Counted from the first letter of the stretch, positions 46,990 through 59,325 are shown. The stretch: 64,000 nucleotides of DNA from Sipunculus nudus (GCA_026874595.1 CM049318.1:29290956-29354955); one strand, 5' to 3'. A program made the numbers and translations. Notes: generated from the letters alone by a model not told the origin.

Positions 46990-47080
46990 GTTATGATGGT
47001 GTGAGCTGAATCAACGCTTTACTGGGTCGGTTTTGGGGGCTTATTTCAGACAGCCGACATCTTTATAAAAAAAGGGACAT
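46990..47080 (-). pseudogene. Oxidoreductase copy C, start of exon 3
   Basis: Follows an acceptor-like accaatag. tttataaagatgtcggctgt and gttgattcagctcacacc align with the first 90 bases of exon 3 in copy A. The equivalent frame contains stops, and the rest of the exon is gone. Confidence 0.6.
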
Positions 47081-47089
47081 CTATTGGTT

Positions 47090-48290
47090 AATGATACCAG
47101 TAATTATTTCCATAAAAACCTTTGTAACATAAATAAAGTATAATCAATAACTGGAAACTCATTTAAGCAAGAATTCCAATTTTGAGTGCGCCTAATGTAT
47201 ATGTATATACAAATGCATAAACAAATGATCGCTCATGTATTAACCCTATTCATGGGAGGTATATCACATGTCATATTTCGGAAACTTGGATTCCCCCTTT
47301 CGTTTCCATGCATTAACATTTTTCGAACAATAGGTTGAGCTTTCGAACAGAAGCCGTGATTAAAACGGCAATGAGGCAATCGAATCACACCCTGCACCGT
47401 TTTCATTAAGAAACGTGGAACATTATTATGATACTATTTGACGAAAACAAACTTCGAATAGTTGCATTAGAAGAAAACATTTTCTTAACACACAAGCTGA
47501 TAGATTTATCCTGTTACCATTGTAGACCATGGTACTTCAATCTGGAGTTAAATTCATAATATAAACCAACGATCTACTTTATAAGCCAGTGGTCTCTCGT
47601 CACGGTGCCTTTCCCATAAATGACATGCTTTACACTAATGTTTATTTATTTCGTCTATTTACACTTGATTTTTACTACCAGAGAGACAAGTTTCATGATT
47701 AAAAATACCCTTTATAGAAGATATTAAAAATAAAATATGGAAAACTGGCTAAATGCTGAGCAAGAACGTGTCACGAAATTTGATTTATTCTAAGAGACGA
47801 CAATAAGGAAAATGCTTCAAATCTTGGGCAAATACCATTAGGGTTAGTGAGGACGATTTTATAATCTACAAATAACGGCAGTCTGATAATTATAAAATCA
47901 GATGGGAATTTGTAAATGGGAAATGATATATAACTAAACAGGAGCAAACAGAAGCAGATTTTCCCTTGAAACGTCTTTACTCAACAATTTTATTTTATAG
48001 ATACTTTAAAGAAGCCGTTTGTTAACTCTTTTATAGCCGGGGAAAAGGAGATGACCAAATAAAGTTCTTCATACTTTTTTAACATACCAATAATCGTCTT
48101 AAACACTTTGTTATTTATTATGTGTTGTTGATTTTAATGAAACAGTAATGCATACAAATATATTTTTGAAGGATCTTTTATACACTTATCTGCTAGTCGA
48201 TCCAGGTCCCTATAAAGACTGATGGATCTAGACTGACATGACCGCGTCGTGTGCTTTTTAGCGTGTGATGCGTGTGATATCTCCGGATAG
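47090..48290. other. AT-rich DNA between copy C and its upstream flank
   Basis: Exons 1 and 2 would be expected here by comparison with copy A. I could not find them. Confidence 0.4.
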
Positions 48291-48294
48291 ACTA

Positions 48295-49235
48295 CCAGTT
48301 ACAAGGTATATATATGTTACTGACCCCTTTTATTTAAAAGAACAGGCCATTAATTTGTCTAAAACTGTAAAGCCTGACATGTTCCTGCTTGAACTGCACA
48401 ACAAAATAGGCGTCGGTATGGTGCTGGATATTTAAATTCCGTTCAAGGATTAAGCGACTTCCGGTTATGACTGAGCTTGTGAGGGGCATGGTTTACAGAC
48501 AGAATTGCAAATATAGCACCGGTAAAAGCTTGTGCTTTACCTTAATTTGGACAGCCTACAAATACGTTTATTTCCTTCGCTGAGTTTTAGTTTTCATTTT
48601 TACAGTTTAGTTAGGGCTTGTGTGTCACAATGGCTCATTTTCATAATGAAGCTGCAAAATCTTTCTCCAATCTCCCTGAGACACACCTAAAAACTTAATT
48701 AACTACAGAAAAATATACAAAACAAAGAAATGGTTCCTTTTAAAATCAGTTATTTGACTCCGGAAAAAACGGCCATGAGAAAACCGAACGTATGAACCTG
48801 TACTTTACGAACTTGCAATCGTCTCATAAATAAAAATATGACTTGAAAATGTGACCTTTAACATCCACATAGTGATCCACAAATCGCCATTCTAATAATA
48901 ACACTTCGCGTGTAAAGTATACATGAATCATCTATATTCTGTGAAAAACATTACATGTAGTATATACAGGAAGAACTTGGAGTCCAAACCTTGTAACTTC
49001 ATACAGACAATGCTTTATACAACCAACCCGTACGTTTATTTGTATAACAATATCACATATTTTGCTGCAGGTAGGCACTTGATCAGGGGCTTTGGATTAA
49101 ACTCATTACTGTATTACAGCATGCTGCATCTGTTCTACTGACGCATATCCTGGTTACCTGTCTTAATGTTAATGTGATGCTAGCAAACAAATATGCAGAC
49201 CACAAGTATCGAAACAGCATAGGCGTAAATAATCT
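48295..49235 (+). repeat. Duplicate of the copy A upstream flank
   Basis: Same-orientation counterpart of 10735-11765 (for example gcctgacatgttcctgctt, ttgtgtgtcacaatggctca and agcatgctgcatctgttcta). Its right end runs up to the Ty3/Gypsy remnant. Confidence 0.7.
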
Positions 49236-49454
49236 ACCAATAAATACCTCACATATCTATAATGCAAAACTGCAAAATATCGATCCACCTAGATGCACTA
49301 ATATCAGAAACATCCACGAGTAGTTAATGCTTTAGTAAAGCACACACATAAACATGCACATGCACGAACTTTGTCCACTTTTACACGACACGTTTTTTTT
49401 TGACAAGCAGGATACGATTGTCGTATAAAAGTCATAATATGAGGTAAGAAAACT

Positions 49455-50490
49455 AGTAAAATACCCACCAGATCCACCAGCCCTAGATCCCTCTGATGCA
49501 CCTGAGAACGAATATGAGAAATTGAAAAGAAAACTTAACACCCATTTCATTCCTAGAAAGAACAAACAGCATGCCAGATATCTGTTTAATAAAGAAAGAC
49601 TATCACCTGGTGAATCAATCACATCTTATGCAGCCCGGTTGCGTGAAAAAGCCGAACATTGTGAATTTGGTGTAACAACAGATGATTGAATTTTAGAGCA
49701 CCTCATACAGACAATTTCAGATGATGGTCTGATAAAAAAATCCATCCAGAAAAAATGAACTTTAGACCAATTTCTTGATGAAGCTGGGGGACGAGAAGAC
49801 TTGCACTATGAGGTGAGAGATATGAGAAATGAGCATCATGTAGCTAAAGTCAGGCCTAAACAACCAAATTGGAGACATAAACCTGAAAGACAATTTAATC
49901 AGAACAGTGATCACGCACCACAGAGAAAACCCATCAATAGAACTAACAGAGAACCACAAACATCGAGACAATGCCGTTACTGTGGACGAACAGGCTTGCA
50001 TGAAATTGGACACAGAAACCGATGTCCAGCATTTGGCAAACAGTGTTTAAAGTGTGGACGTATGAACCATTTTGCAGTATGCTGTAGGGACGGGCGAAGA
50101 GATGGCCCAACCCAACCAAAGAAAGGAGGACAGTCACATAAATACAAACAGGAGCAACCGCCAAGACAAGTACAAAAACAAAGTAACTATGTCAAGAGAA
50201 CTGCTGACACATATGAATCATACAAAGATGACTCCAGTGATGACTCAGATGACTCCGCATTTATGAATCAGGTAGCAAAACATGTGACACATGAAGTAAA
50301 ACGGATTAACAGCAACAAAAACACAGAGACTGTGCAGGTTCAAATCAGTGATATTGATGATTTGTGTGAGCCTGATAGCAGAGCATCGGTGAACATCATG
50401 GACGAATATCAGTTCAGAGCATTGCGGCGCAGATCGGTCGGTAAGATTGAACTTAATCAACTAAGGATACAGTTAAACACTTCAGTCTGA
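49455..50490 (+). pseudogene. Gypsy Gag with two CCHC-type knuckles, and protease
   Basis: A single frame is broken by two TGA codons (49687 and 49756). The capsid part includes RKNKQHARYLFNKERLSPGE and SYAARLREKAEHC. Two knuckles follow: CRYCGRTGLHEIGHRNRC and CLKCGRMNHFAVCC. After an acidic linker the protease region reads DSRASVNIMD near 50374. The family has D-S/T-G at this place, so the catalytic Gly is replaced by Arg. Gag would package element RNA and protease would mature the polyprotein; both are inactive here. Confidence 0.82.
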
Positions 50491-50521
50491 CCTAGAAGTT
50501 AAGGGTGAATTCAAAACTGTA

Positions 50522-51588
50522 GTGAGGAACAAAACACGCGGTGTTAATACCAGGTTTATGGTGATCAAAGGTCATATGGACTCTCTACCGCTCTTATGTA
50601 AAGCTACTCTAAGAGAACTTGGTATGTTACTAATTGAGCCGGATGGTTCACTGAGAGAACAGAATGAGCTACGTATAAAGAATGTGAAGGGAGATACACT
50701 ACAGAATAGCACTGAAGAGATACAACAAAGATATATCGATGTGTTTGAAGGCATTTGCAATATAAGAAATTCACAAACAGTAGAGGAAATACAAGTTAGA
50801 CTAGAAATGGACCCAGAAGCCGTGCCAGTAGCACAAAAGCCACGTCATGTAGCATATTATCTGATGGACCCTCTGCAAAAGTGGCTCGAGCAGGGTGAAA
50901 ATGATGGCTTATTTGAAAATGTCCCAGATGGAGAACCTATAACCTGGTGCTCACCAATTGTCACACAGCCCAAAGCAAGATTTACGCGGGAACAGAGAAC
51001 CAAACTTGAACCGCATATGATAAGAGCCAGTATTGATATAAACAAGTATAATATAAACCACAGACAAACAAGTCTATGAAAAGAAGCCGGTGCATTCAGG
51101 CTCCAGTCATTGAAGATTTTACCTATCACCTCAATGACTGGAAAGTATTTACTAAATTGGACCTCCGTCAAGGGTATCACCAGCTAGCAATAGACAAAGA
51201 AACCCGAGAATTAGCCACATTCAGCACGCCGTGGGGCAACTACAGACCAAAAAGACTAGTATTCGGAGCAAAAGCTTCTCAAGATATGTTTGATCAGGTC
51301 ATGTTCAGGATATTTGGAGATATCCTAAAATGTATGAATCAAAGAGATGATTTACACTTAGGAGGGCGTGATATTGATGAGCACAACAAAGTACTTGCAG
51401 CAGTGCTACAAAGAGCAAGAGACTATAGGGTGACATTCAACAGGAGTAAGTGTGAGTTTGGCAGAGAGCAGATCAGCTTCTTCGGGCACCTATTCACTAA
51501 AGACAGACTCCGGGCAGACCCTAACAAAATCCGGGCTGTCAGGGAATGTAGCGCACCACAGTCAAAAGAGGAAGTCCGGAGCTTCTAA
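50522..51588 (+). pseudogene. Gypsy reverse transcriptase, broken
   Basis: Two open pieces (50522-51079 and 51076-51588) in different frames. The first carries the approach to the polymerase (NDGLFENVPDGEPITWCSPI, RASIDINKYN). The second carries FTKLDLRQGYHQLAIDKETR, with the first catalytic Asp, and ATFSTPWGNYRPKRLVFGAK. The YxDD box region reads NQRDDLHLGG. A C-terminal FGREQISFFGHLFTKD block follows. It would copy element RNA into DNA. The frame break falls between the two pieces near 51070. Confidence 0.82.
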
Positions 51589-52347
51589 GGTATGACCGGG
51601 TACATGAGTAACTTTGTCAGAAACTACTCAGCCATGACAGCACCACTCAGGAATTTAACCCGAAAAGAGACCAAATTCCAATGGACGCAAAAAGAGCAAG
51701 AAGCATACAACAGAATTATTAAAGCTATCGCTAACCAAGAGACAATGGTTTACTTCAATCCTAAGAGACCAATCATTCTACGCACAGAAGCAAGTTTCAA
51801 CGAAGGACTCTCAGCTTGGTTGTTCCAGAAAACAGAACGAGGGATGTAGCCTGTTCACTTCATCAGCAGGAGCTTGACTTAACCAGAAAAACGATACAGT
51901 CAAACGGAGAAAGACGTGTTAGCCATCAAATGGGCCAAATCAAGACTGAGGAATTACCTTAGCGGCGCACCAAGATTTCAGATAATCACTGCCAACAAAC
52001 CACTCTTGACCATGTTCAATAAAGCTACAGCGAAAGTACCTCTAAGGATAGAGAAATGGATCATGGAGATGCATGATGTCGATTTTGAACTTGTATATGA
52101 GCCAGGCAAAAATGAAGCAGATCCGTTGGACTATATGTCTCGCCACCCATTACCTGATACCTACAACGATGACACTGAGGAGATTGAGAAGTGGGTAGCG
52201 AAAGCTGACAATGCAGTAGTACTGACCAAAATAAAGGAAGAAACACATAAAGACAGAATACTACAAAAAACTGTCATCACCGCATCAGAGCAGGAGATTT
52301 GTGCAAATATCAACAGGATAAAGACCTTACATCCTACTACGGCGTAA
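51589..52347 (+). pseudogene. Gypsy RNase H region, broken
   Basis: Two open pieces on either side of a stop near 51847. The first has the connection segment (MSNFVRNYSAMTAPLRNLTR; WTQKEQEAYNRI) and the start of RNase H (PIILRTEASFNEGLSAWLFQ, where the family has DAS; here Asp is replaced by Glu-Ala-Ser context). The second has DVLAIKWAKSRLRNYLSGAP and KNEADPLDYMSRHP, the usual close of the domain. Confidence 0.75.
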
Positions 52348-53715
52348 GAGAAGAACTGTTAGTGATAGATGGACTGATAAACAGACACAACCGCATAGTT
52401 ATACCTCGGGCATTACAAAAACAGATAATCAAGACAGGACATCATCTAGGACATCTCGGGAAGAAAAAAACCCAAACAGATGCTCCGAGAGAAATACTGG
52501 TTTCCACTGATGAATACCATGATAGACCAATCGATAGACCAGTGTTATGAATGCAAAGTTGCCACTAAAGAGGGGAAAGCAGAGCCGATAAAACCAACCA
52601 CCATCCCTCGTAGAGCATGGGACACCATTGCCGTTGACTTCGGAGGACCCTTCCCAGATGGTCACTATAATCTAGTTGCTGTAGATAAGAGAACAAGATA
52701 TCCAGCTGTGGAATCAACATCATCCACAGCATTTAAATCAACCAGAGAGAAACTGAAATCCATGTTCGCAACATATGGTACACCCCGGCGAATAGAAAGT
52801 GACAACGGACCACCTTTCAATTCAAACGACTTTAAGAACTCTGCTGCAGAAGAAGGGTTCGAACATCACAATATAACGCCACTGCTTCCTCGAGCTTATG
52901 GAGAAGCAGAACAGTTCATGAGACTACTTAAAAAGACTGAACATATAGCCAATCTTTAAAACAAAGACCAGTACGATAGGAGAGCCGCGATACAAGACAT
53001 GCTGACGGCGTATCGTTCATCTCCACACACAGCAACAGGCGTGACACCTTATGACGCAATGAACAAGCGAGAAATCCGCACAAAACTAGACTACATCAAA
53101 CCCTATGATCGAACCAGCCCAGAGGATGAAGAGATAGACAAAAGAGATGCTAACTACAAACTAAAAATGAAAACTAATCGGGAAAACAGAAATATTCGTC
53201 AAGCCAACCTTATACTGGGAGATTATGTCCTAGTCAGACAAGCAAAGAAAACAAAATGGACTACACCATATGAACCAATATTCTATATAGTCATACACAT
53301 AGCAGGATCCCAGATCACAGCCAGAAGGATAACAGATGACAGAACCGTGTGCCGAGATGCCAGCCAGTTCAAACTGGTAAACTCTGTAATTAACACAGCA
53401 GATGACACAAACCACAAAGAATTTGCAGAACACATGACTTACCAATCCTATGAAAGAGAACGTACACATAGATTTAGAGATCATCCTATTACAGATTCTC
53501 CACAAACAAGATCAAATGATATATACACTGAACAACTGTCATCAGATACCGCAGCTGAAGCAGTGGAAATTCTGACGCCTACAACACCAGCAAAAGTTGT
53601 GCAACCAAATGAGATAAATGATGGGGAACACCAAAGTACACCAGAAACCACCATACAAAGGAGACCGAGACGAGAGAGACGCAGACCTGAACGTCTTAAA
53701 GACTGTGTGAAATGA
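52348..53715 (+). pseudogene. Gypsy integrase, broken
   Basis: Three frames. The zinc-binding N-terminus (HHLGHLGKKKTQ, then in another frame REKYWFPLMN … QCYECK) is split near 52480. The catalytic core 52480-52959 shows AVDFGGPFPDGHYN, ESDNGPPFNSND and PRAYGEAEQFMR, supplying the D, D and E of the DDE triad. A stop at 52957 separates it from the C-terminal piece 52999-53715 (AYRSSPHTATGVTPYDAM, LGDYVLVRQ) which ends in a basic tail. The triad residues survive although the frame does not. Confidence 0.8.
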
Positions 53716-54178
53716 TGCGCCATGAGCAATAAGCTCAGTATTGTGAAAGGGTGCAGGCGGATCGCTGCCCTTAAATTGGCCATCAGTTAACAGTCGTATA
53801 CCATGTCATTTGAGTTTTGTAGTAAGTGGTTAATTGTTATTACTGAAACGACTGAGATACACGTAATTATATTTGTAATTTGCAACTGCATAGCTTAAGA
53901 GTAATTGTTTTAAAAGGACACTAACCACATCCATCAACATAAGTTTACATAAGGGATTTATTATGTCATGAGACAGTCAGAATTCAGATGAATTAACAGA
54001 CTCACATGTGAGATTACAAAAATCAAGAAGCAACAATATGTTGAGACCATAAGTATTTATTACAACTGTGGTATTGCTGAAATCACAATTCCTCTGTAAC
54101 AGAACACAAAACTGTATTAACGGTAACACCAACACATAAACAAACATGTTACAGTACATCTCTAAAGGTTGGGAGGAA

Positions 54179-54304
54179 TGTAGTATCCTTGATCGTTCAT
54201 AAAAACGTCACATGATCGGATCACATGACTTGTAGCATACGTCACGCATTGCATGCTGGTTAATAAAGTTGTCTCAGTCACAATGGCGGGTTGTTGTTCA
54301 GTAC
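54179..54304 (+). repeat. Probable 3' LTR of the Gypsy element
   Basis: Begins TGTAGTAT directly after a purine-rich gggaggaa, contains AATAAA (54262-54267) and ends near ttcagtaca. With no 5' partner its limits are inferred from TG…CA and the polypurine tract. Confidence 0.45.
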
Positions 54305-54685
54305 AAAAGGGATCGTGTTATTCCTTTATGTCGGCTTGCTGTAAACCGATGCTGTTCGCCGTAACCAATATAAATCTAAAATTTACCTGTTTAAGTTGAA
54401 ACAAAAAACTATACAGGGAATCTATCAATCTTAATCTTGTTTGAATAACAGTTGATGTTCTCCTCAAGTGATATATTACCTTGTAGAAGAACTGAACGCT
54501 GTCCGGAGGGCGGCGGAGCATCATGAAAACTTTGGCTGAAACGCATATAATATTTTGCAGACTTTTGTTTGTGGCGGTATATGAAGCAGGCCATCCTCCT
54601 GAAGCAGGTTATTCAAGTTAAACATTTTTCGGGCCGAATTTACCACTATATAGAAAAAAAATGAAAATTATAGGAGGTCATTAAA

Positions 54686-54907
54686 ATGCTTGAAAATGCA
54701 GAATTTCCGGAATGTTGGGAAACTGTGGTTACTGGTATATTAAAACGACAAAGCAAATATAATTGGTTGATAGTTAGCATGACGCAAATCATGGAAGAAA
54801 ATTACCAAAATCAATATTTAATTTCTTTCATAATTAACGCCCGAAGGGCCGTGGAAAGCGTACCGTTTTATTCCGGAAGACTAGTATGTTTTTCTTTTTA
54901 TTTTTAG
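54686..54907 (+). CDS. Unrecognised 73-codon frame, possible exon
   Basis: The frame reads LENAEFPECWETVVTGILKR and SFIINARRAVESVPFYSGRL before a plausible donor (CTA|gtatgt). Composition is protein-like, but no motif is known to me and no partner exon is found downstream. It could be an exon of an unknown gene or a transposon fragment. Confidence 0.25.
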   Translation: MLENAEFPECWETVVTGILKRQSKYNWLIVSMTQIMEENYQNQYLISFIINARRAVESVPFYSGRLVCFSFYF

Positions 54908-54909
54908 GT

Positions 54910-55350
54910 ATTGTATTGCTCTTCCTTTAAGGTATAAACGTTAACATGAATATCACATTCATGTTGTAGGTTAGTCGATTTTGATCATTTGAATGTGTTT
55001 GTGAATAGACTTGTTCAAGGGTCGTTTTCATGTTGCACATAAATCCCGGGTCACTATAAGCAGTCTATATGTAATGTCGGCCATCAACATTTCATGAACG
55101 CATATAGATTCTTATTATTGTGACAAGCCAGGAATGGATGCGTTTTAGATGCCAGTAGTCAAATATTATTCACAGACAAACAAATAAAGGCCTATATTTA
55201 TTTATTATTAAACTTTTTTACAGTACATGGTAAATGTCTTTATAAAAAAGTAGAACAAAATTCTGTTTGATGGAGGACCATGCACCCCAATAAAAGTAAA
55301 GAATGAATTATTGTATATAAAAAGAAACATGATTTTTACATATTCGTATT
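54910..55350. other. AT-rich intergenic DNA
   Basis: Nothing recognised. Confidence 0.4.
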
Positions 55351-55352
55351 AG

Positions 55353-55672
55353 TCATCGAAGTTGCTTCCATGCATTGTCGACCTCATACCTGTCATTTGG
55401 AAATATATCTAAATTGAATGGCAAACCGTAGCTGAATACTATACCGATGATATGATTATCTGACCAATCTGCACTCGCTTTCGATGTAGCGACAGGTGGT
55501 GATCGATCAAAGTATTTAACTGCTTATTACATTCATGTAAACTGTATGCTTTTGGTTCTTCCATGGAAATTTCACTTGGTTTGTCGTTATTATTAAGACT
55601 GTTGTTGATAGCACGAAAGACCCAAAGTGCAGCGTGGGTAACCTCTTGTACGTTGCTCGCCTTTATGTTACT
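55353..55672 (-). pseudogene. Unrecognised frameshifted coding remnant
   Basis: On the minus strand one frame reads KASNVQEVTHAALWVFRAIN then MEEPKAYSLHECNKQLNTLI. It gives way to a second frame reading SKASADWSDNHIIGIVFSYG, LPFNLDIFPNDRYEVDNAW, KQLR and stop. Both halves look protein-like and meet at about 55490, suggesting a single coding stretch with one frameshift. I do not recognise the family. Confidence 0.35.
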
Positions 55673-55679
55673 GGGTGCC

Positions 55680-56250
55680 TACTTAATTTGTTTTTATTAC
55701 AATTTTAATAGTTAATAAGGCCAAATTTGTCATATGAATGTAAATAATGTGGGTGAAGTACAAAACTGTATCTTTAGTAAAAATAGCCCTCATCCCATTC
55801 ATAATCAAAATATGTCGTGCATTCTCATGTTTTCATAAGACCTCCATATGTCTTGTATAAGGATATAAATAGCGCTAAATGCAGAAAAACAATAACGCGT
55901 TTCAATGAATCCCTCTCTTACAATCTATTCTTTAGTACCACTTCAACAAAATAGACAGCTTCGGGTCCAAACCTAATACAGAGTTGATTAAATATGTCAA
56001 ACTTAATGCGCTCACCTTGGGTCGGTGCCGTCCGTAATAAATTAGATGTGTTTAACAATTATGTATATCTTGCCCAAAAAAAAGCACTGATGATGTGATT
56101 TGCAATTCATTTCAACAAACGAAAACACAGAATTAGGCTATGAATGCCAGATGTGTGCAAGGTATTGTATGAAGGGTTTTAGTAAATGCTATAAGCAATT
56201 CTTTAAATTTGTGCAATAAATTATTTACTGCGTTATCATTGCAAAATAGA
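55680..56250. other. AT-rich DNA downstream of pseudogene B
   Basis: A terminal exon 6 for copy B would be expected here by comparison with C and D. None was found. Confidence 0.4.
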
Positions 56251-56254
56251 GCAC

Positions 56255-56401
56255 TGACTTGGTAATATGCCTGGAGTACTTTGAGTAGTCTGGTCCGTCC
56301 CTGTTCAGTTTCTGGGTTACAGAACCACTGTTTCATGTCCCACTCGGTCATATCCGGCCGATCCTTAAGGTCACCATGACCTATCTTTATGTAATATTTA
56401 C
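56255..56401 (-). pseudogene. Oxidoreductase copy B, exon 5
   Basis: The exon between ttttccag and a donor at GTCA|gtgctc is fully open: KYYIKIGHGDLKDRP, then MTEWDMKQWFCNPETEQG and LLKVLQAYYQ. KYYIKIGHG is the strand that contacts FAD and substrate in DAO-type oxidases. The first two bases complete the codon G|GT left by exon 4. The donor is chosen so that the phase fits exon 6 of C and D. The exon is intact, but other exons of B are not. Confidence 0.7.
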
Positions 56402-57072
56402 CTGGAAAACAGCCGGTTTGAGGGGTGGATAAGGTAAAATATGATAAACATGTGAAAGGACTTTTCTGAGAATATGAAATGTAAGCAATAATTCAATGAA
56501 TGTTATTGCCAGTTATATAGGTGATCATAAAGGTTTTAGCATGATCTGAAATCATAAAATATTTTGTAGAAGTTTATGAACTGCAAAGTCACGACAGTTA
56601 ATTGCATATTTATTGCGAGATGTGAGATTTATACGCCCTTATGAAACACTGTCAGGCTGAATATTAAAATACAACTAATTAATATATATAAATATATATA
56701 TGGAGCAGCTAAAATATTTTTTTTCTCAGGATTGTAAAATGTATGTATACTTTGTTCTTAAAAGGTTTGAATAAAGAGTTTAAACTAAATTGAAGCAAAA
56801 TAATTTGATGATATATCGCCTTTTACAAGAATACGATAAATATAAACAGGTGATGTGCTTTTCTGAGAATATTAGCAAGAGTGATATTTTATGATTACAA
56901 GTATTCAATGTACCATCCTTTGTTCTCTTATGCGCGTTTTCATTTTCAGGAAAGATATATTGAAAGTTTAATGGCAGATTCATAGTTCTATCTATGAATC
57001 TATTGTATTTTAAATTTCCATAATCACGCAAAGGATGAATGAATTATAAATGATAATTTCATGATAACGTAC

Positions 57073-57161
57073 CATTAGGGTACTCTATCGGGGGAAGCAT
57101 ATAACAGCCCCACCTTGACCCATCGGAACGACCCCGGTCACTTAGCAGGTACGGCATTCTC
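57073..57161 (-). pseudogene. Oxidoreductase copy B, exon 4
   Basis: 89 bases between ttttctcag and AATG|gtacgt. It completes the W codon left by exon 3, reads RMPYLLSDRGRSDG and WGCYMLPPIEYPN, and ends one base into the Gly codon that exon 5 completes. Intact as an exon; the D copy of it (14116-14180) is shortened. Confidence 0.7.
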
Positions 57162-57432
57162 CTGAGAAAACAGGTCCAAATATTCATACACACAGGAATA
57201 CGTATAAATGATGACGTACCAAGTCTCAAAATGATCGTTTAAAACAGCCGGTATTACATGAAGATGCTGGAAATACATAGAGATTTTATTTTTCAAATAT
57301 TTTTAATTAAATTGTCATCAATTGCATTTTTCCACGAATATGTGATTTTATTATTTTTTTTGTTGTTTCCTGGACGTACAGTTAATGATAAATAATAAAA
57401 AGATAAAATCTGAAGCGCAATTTATGCTTTAC

Positions 57433-57836
57433 CAGAAACGTTTTCTGTCGTCCTCACTGATTTCGGCAACCATCACGTATATTGGCACCGACTTTAAATT
57501 TGGCCGGACTCCAACCGGAAGTAAATTGTTGCATGATGTGAATGATCCTGTAGCTAGCAGCACCTTCATGGACAGGAACTTCCAGCATCTGTTTGGATCT
57601 GCAGTATTTTGGCTCCCCCAGTGTTGACTTCAGTGACCTCACGTACTACATCTCGTATGACATCACAGCCTTGCTTTCGTGCAATTGATAATTTTGCCTC
57701 TACCACACGTCTAGGAATAACGTAACCTGACGCGCAATGTTCCAGGATTGCTTGATCGTTGTTATTTAAGTTGAAGTAGCCAAGGTTGTATTTAGATGCC
57801 AGATTAAACGCCAATTGGGGATCAGCCAAAAATGGT
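57433..57836 (-). pseudogene. Oxidoreductase copy B, exon 3, truncated and frameshifted
   Basis: Close to copy A exon 3: [40 protein letters not shown]. Compared with A, four bases are missing where A encodes TDTGLKFLC (near 57580), shifting the frame. The start of the exon is lost beyond 57836, where a TA microsatellite begins. The donor TTCTG|gtaaag is kept. Confidence 0.72.
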
Positions 57837-57893
57837 ATATATATATATATATATATATATATTCATACAACAGAAGTAAAATATATATTTATG

Positions 57894-57941
<48 letters not shown>
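57836..57941. repeat. Two (TA)n microsatellites
   Basis: TA runs at 57836-57862 and 57901-57941, separated by about 40 bases. They replace the missing 5' part of B exon 3. Confidence 0.88.
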
Positions 57942-57943
<2 letters not shown>

Positions 57944-58713
57944 CAAATCTTTGAAATAACGAGGATAGAATGTTTGTCCAAGAACCTGTTAATATAAACA
58001 TAAAGAATGCGATTGGCCCTGAATCTCCGGCAAATTACCAAATGGACCACCGAGCAGTTTAAAAATAGCAACATTCCGATCAAATAAAATGTAGATATTT
58101 GTGATTGGTGATGTAAAGGAAAATGATACCTACAAAGCCCCCTGTATAGGAATAAAAAAAACCAGAAAATTTTGTTTGATTTCATAAGTTCATATATGTG
58201 TAACAAAAGCAGTGGGTAGGATATTAATGAACGATCCAGGCCCGACATGACCAACTTAACTAAAAGTATCACCGATCAAGGATTGAACTCTAATTTTACC
58301 GTGTTATCTCCCTTGCTTCGTACTAGAGGGTTTAACAATCATATATAACAATCTGCATTGATAAACTGACCTTTTCCATCATTATGTTGACGTTAATCTT
58401 CCATCCTGGTATTGCCAACATGTAACTGATTTGTATAATTACTTTATTTATATTGTCTAGGCATAAGAGGAAATTAATATTTAGAGCTCTAAGGGTAAAC
58501 TGATTTTATATAATGCTATAATTAGAAGTACAGGAATGTTACTTTTGGCAAAACAGTTCATTCTAGAAATGTTACAGTTTATACCAAACTTATCAGAAAT
58601 CCTGTAGTAAAATATCAGAGGTTATGAAGTGGTAAATAAAGTCAGCACAACAGAATGCTACGAATATGATTCTATAACACTTAAAATCACTTAGCATACT
58701 GTAAAGTTCGGAC

Positions 58714-58855
58714 CTGCCTGTCGCTCTAGTTCCCCGTAACGACTGATGGATCGTTTGGCCAGGACTGACCAAACTCCTGGAACAGCTGTGTGTGTCATGC
58801 GGCCTTGGTCATAATGAGCATTATTTATTGTCCGGCTGGCATCATGCGATCACTC
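58714..58855 (-). pseudogene. Oxidoreductase copy B, exon 2 with stop
   Basis: 142 bases, same length and borders as copy A exon 2. In the phase set by exon 1 it begins GAG TGA, a stop at codon 43 of the protein, then continues recognisably (NAHYDQGRMTHTAVPGVWS, VLAKRSISRYGELERQA). Confidence 0.75.
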
Positions 58856-59325
58856 CTGCAATAAAAAAGCCCACCATATAAAACCGGCGACGGAACATTA
58901 GGTACATGCTTGAATGTGGCCTTTAAAGGATCATAAAAGTGGGAACAGTAGGCAACTAGTGAAGTATTTAAGTTATGCAGAGACACATGTAAAAAAAATC
59001 TCCCACGCGGTTCCGTAAAGATATATGCCAAATAATATTATGAAAGTATAATACTAGCATATTAATCTTCGTCTACGTAACACTTTTTTAAGATGCCCAT
59101 TTGGCGGTGTTCGATAGGTCAAATCTTTATACCCCATTGGCCATTTTACTTGCACGAGCCATAATTTAAAATCATAAATAGGAATCTCTTGACCCTCAAG
59201 CTATTTGTTAAGGAAAACCCATGTTACAAAGTTTGTGGACTGACCGACCCATTCATTTATCCTTATAAAAGAGGAGCTGAGTCCTTTTAAACAATGTATG
59301 TCTTAATTAATACTCGATCATTTAC

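Larger units (their letters stand above)
49455..54304 (+). mobile_element. Ty3/Gypsy LTR retrotransposon, 5'-truncated and decayed
   Basis: Order on the plus strand: Gag, zinc knuckles, protease, reverse transcriptase, RNase H, integrase, then a 3' LTR-like end. This is the pol order of Ty3/Gypsy. No 5' LTR is seen to the left. Stops and frame changes occur at several places from Gag to integrase, so it cannot move by itself. No envelope gene is present. It abuts the duplicated flank of the oxidoreductase family. Confidence 0.88.

Noticed and set aside
56372-56390. Perfect estrogen-response-like palindrome AGGTCACCATGACCT (also AGGTCACGGTGACCT near 14403)
   Set aside because: Both lie inside exon 5 copies of the oxidoreductase and encode or derive from the conserved IGHGDL codons, so coding explains them.
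57815-58272. Frames with long Tyr-Ile repeats (also at 19658 and 39921)
   Set aside because: Produced by TA microsatellites.
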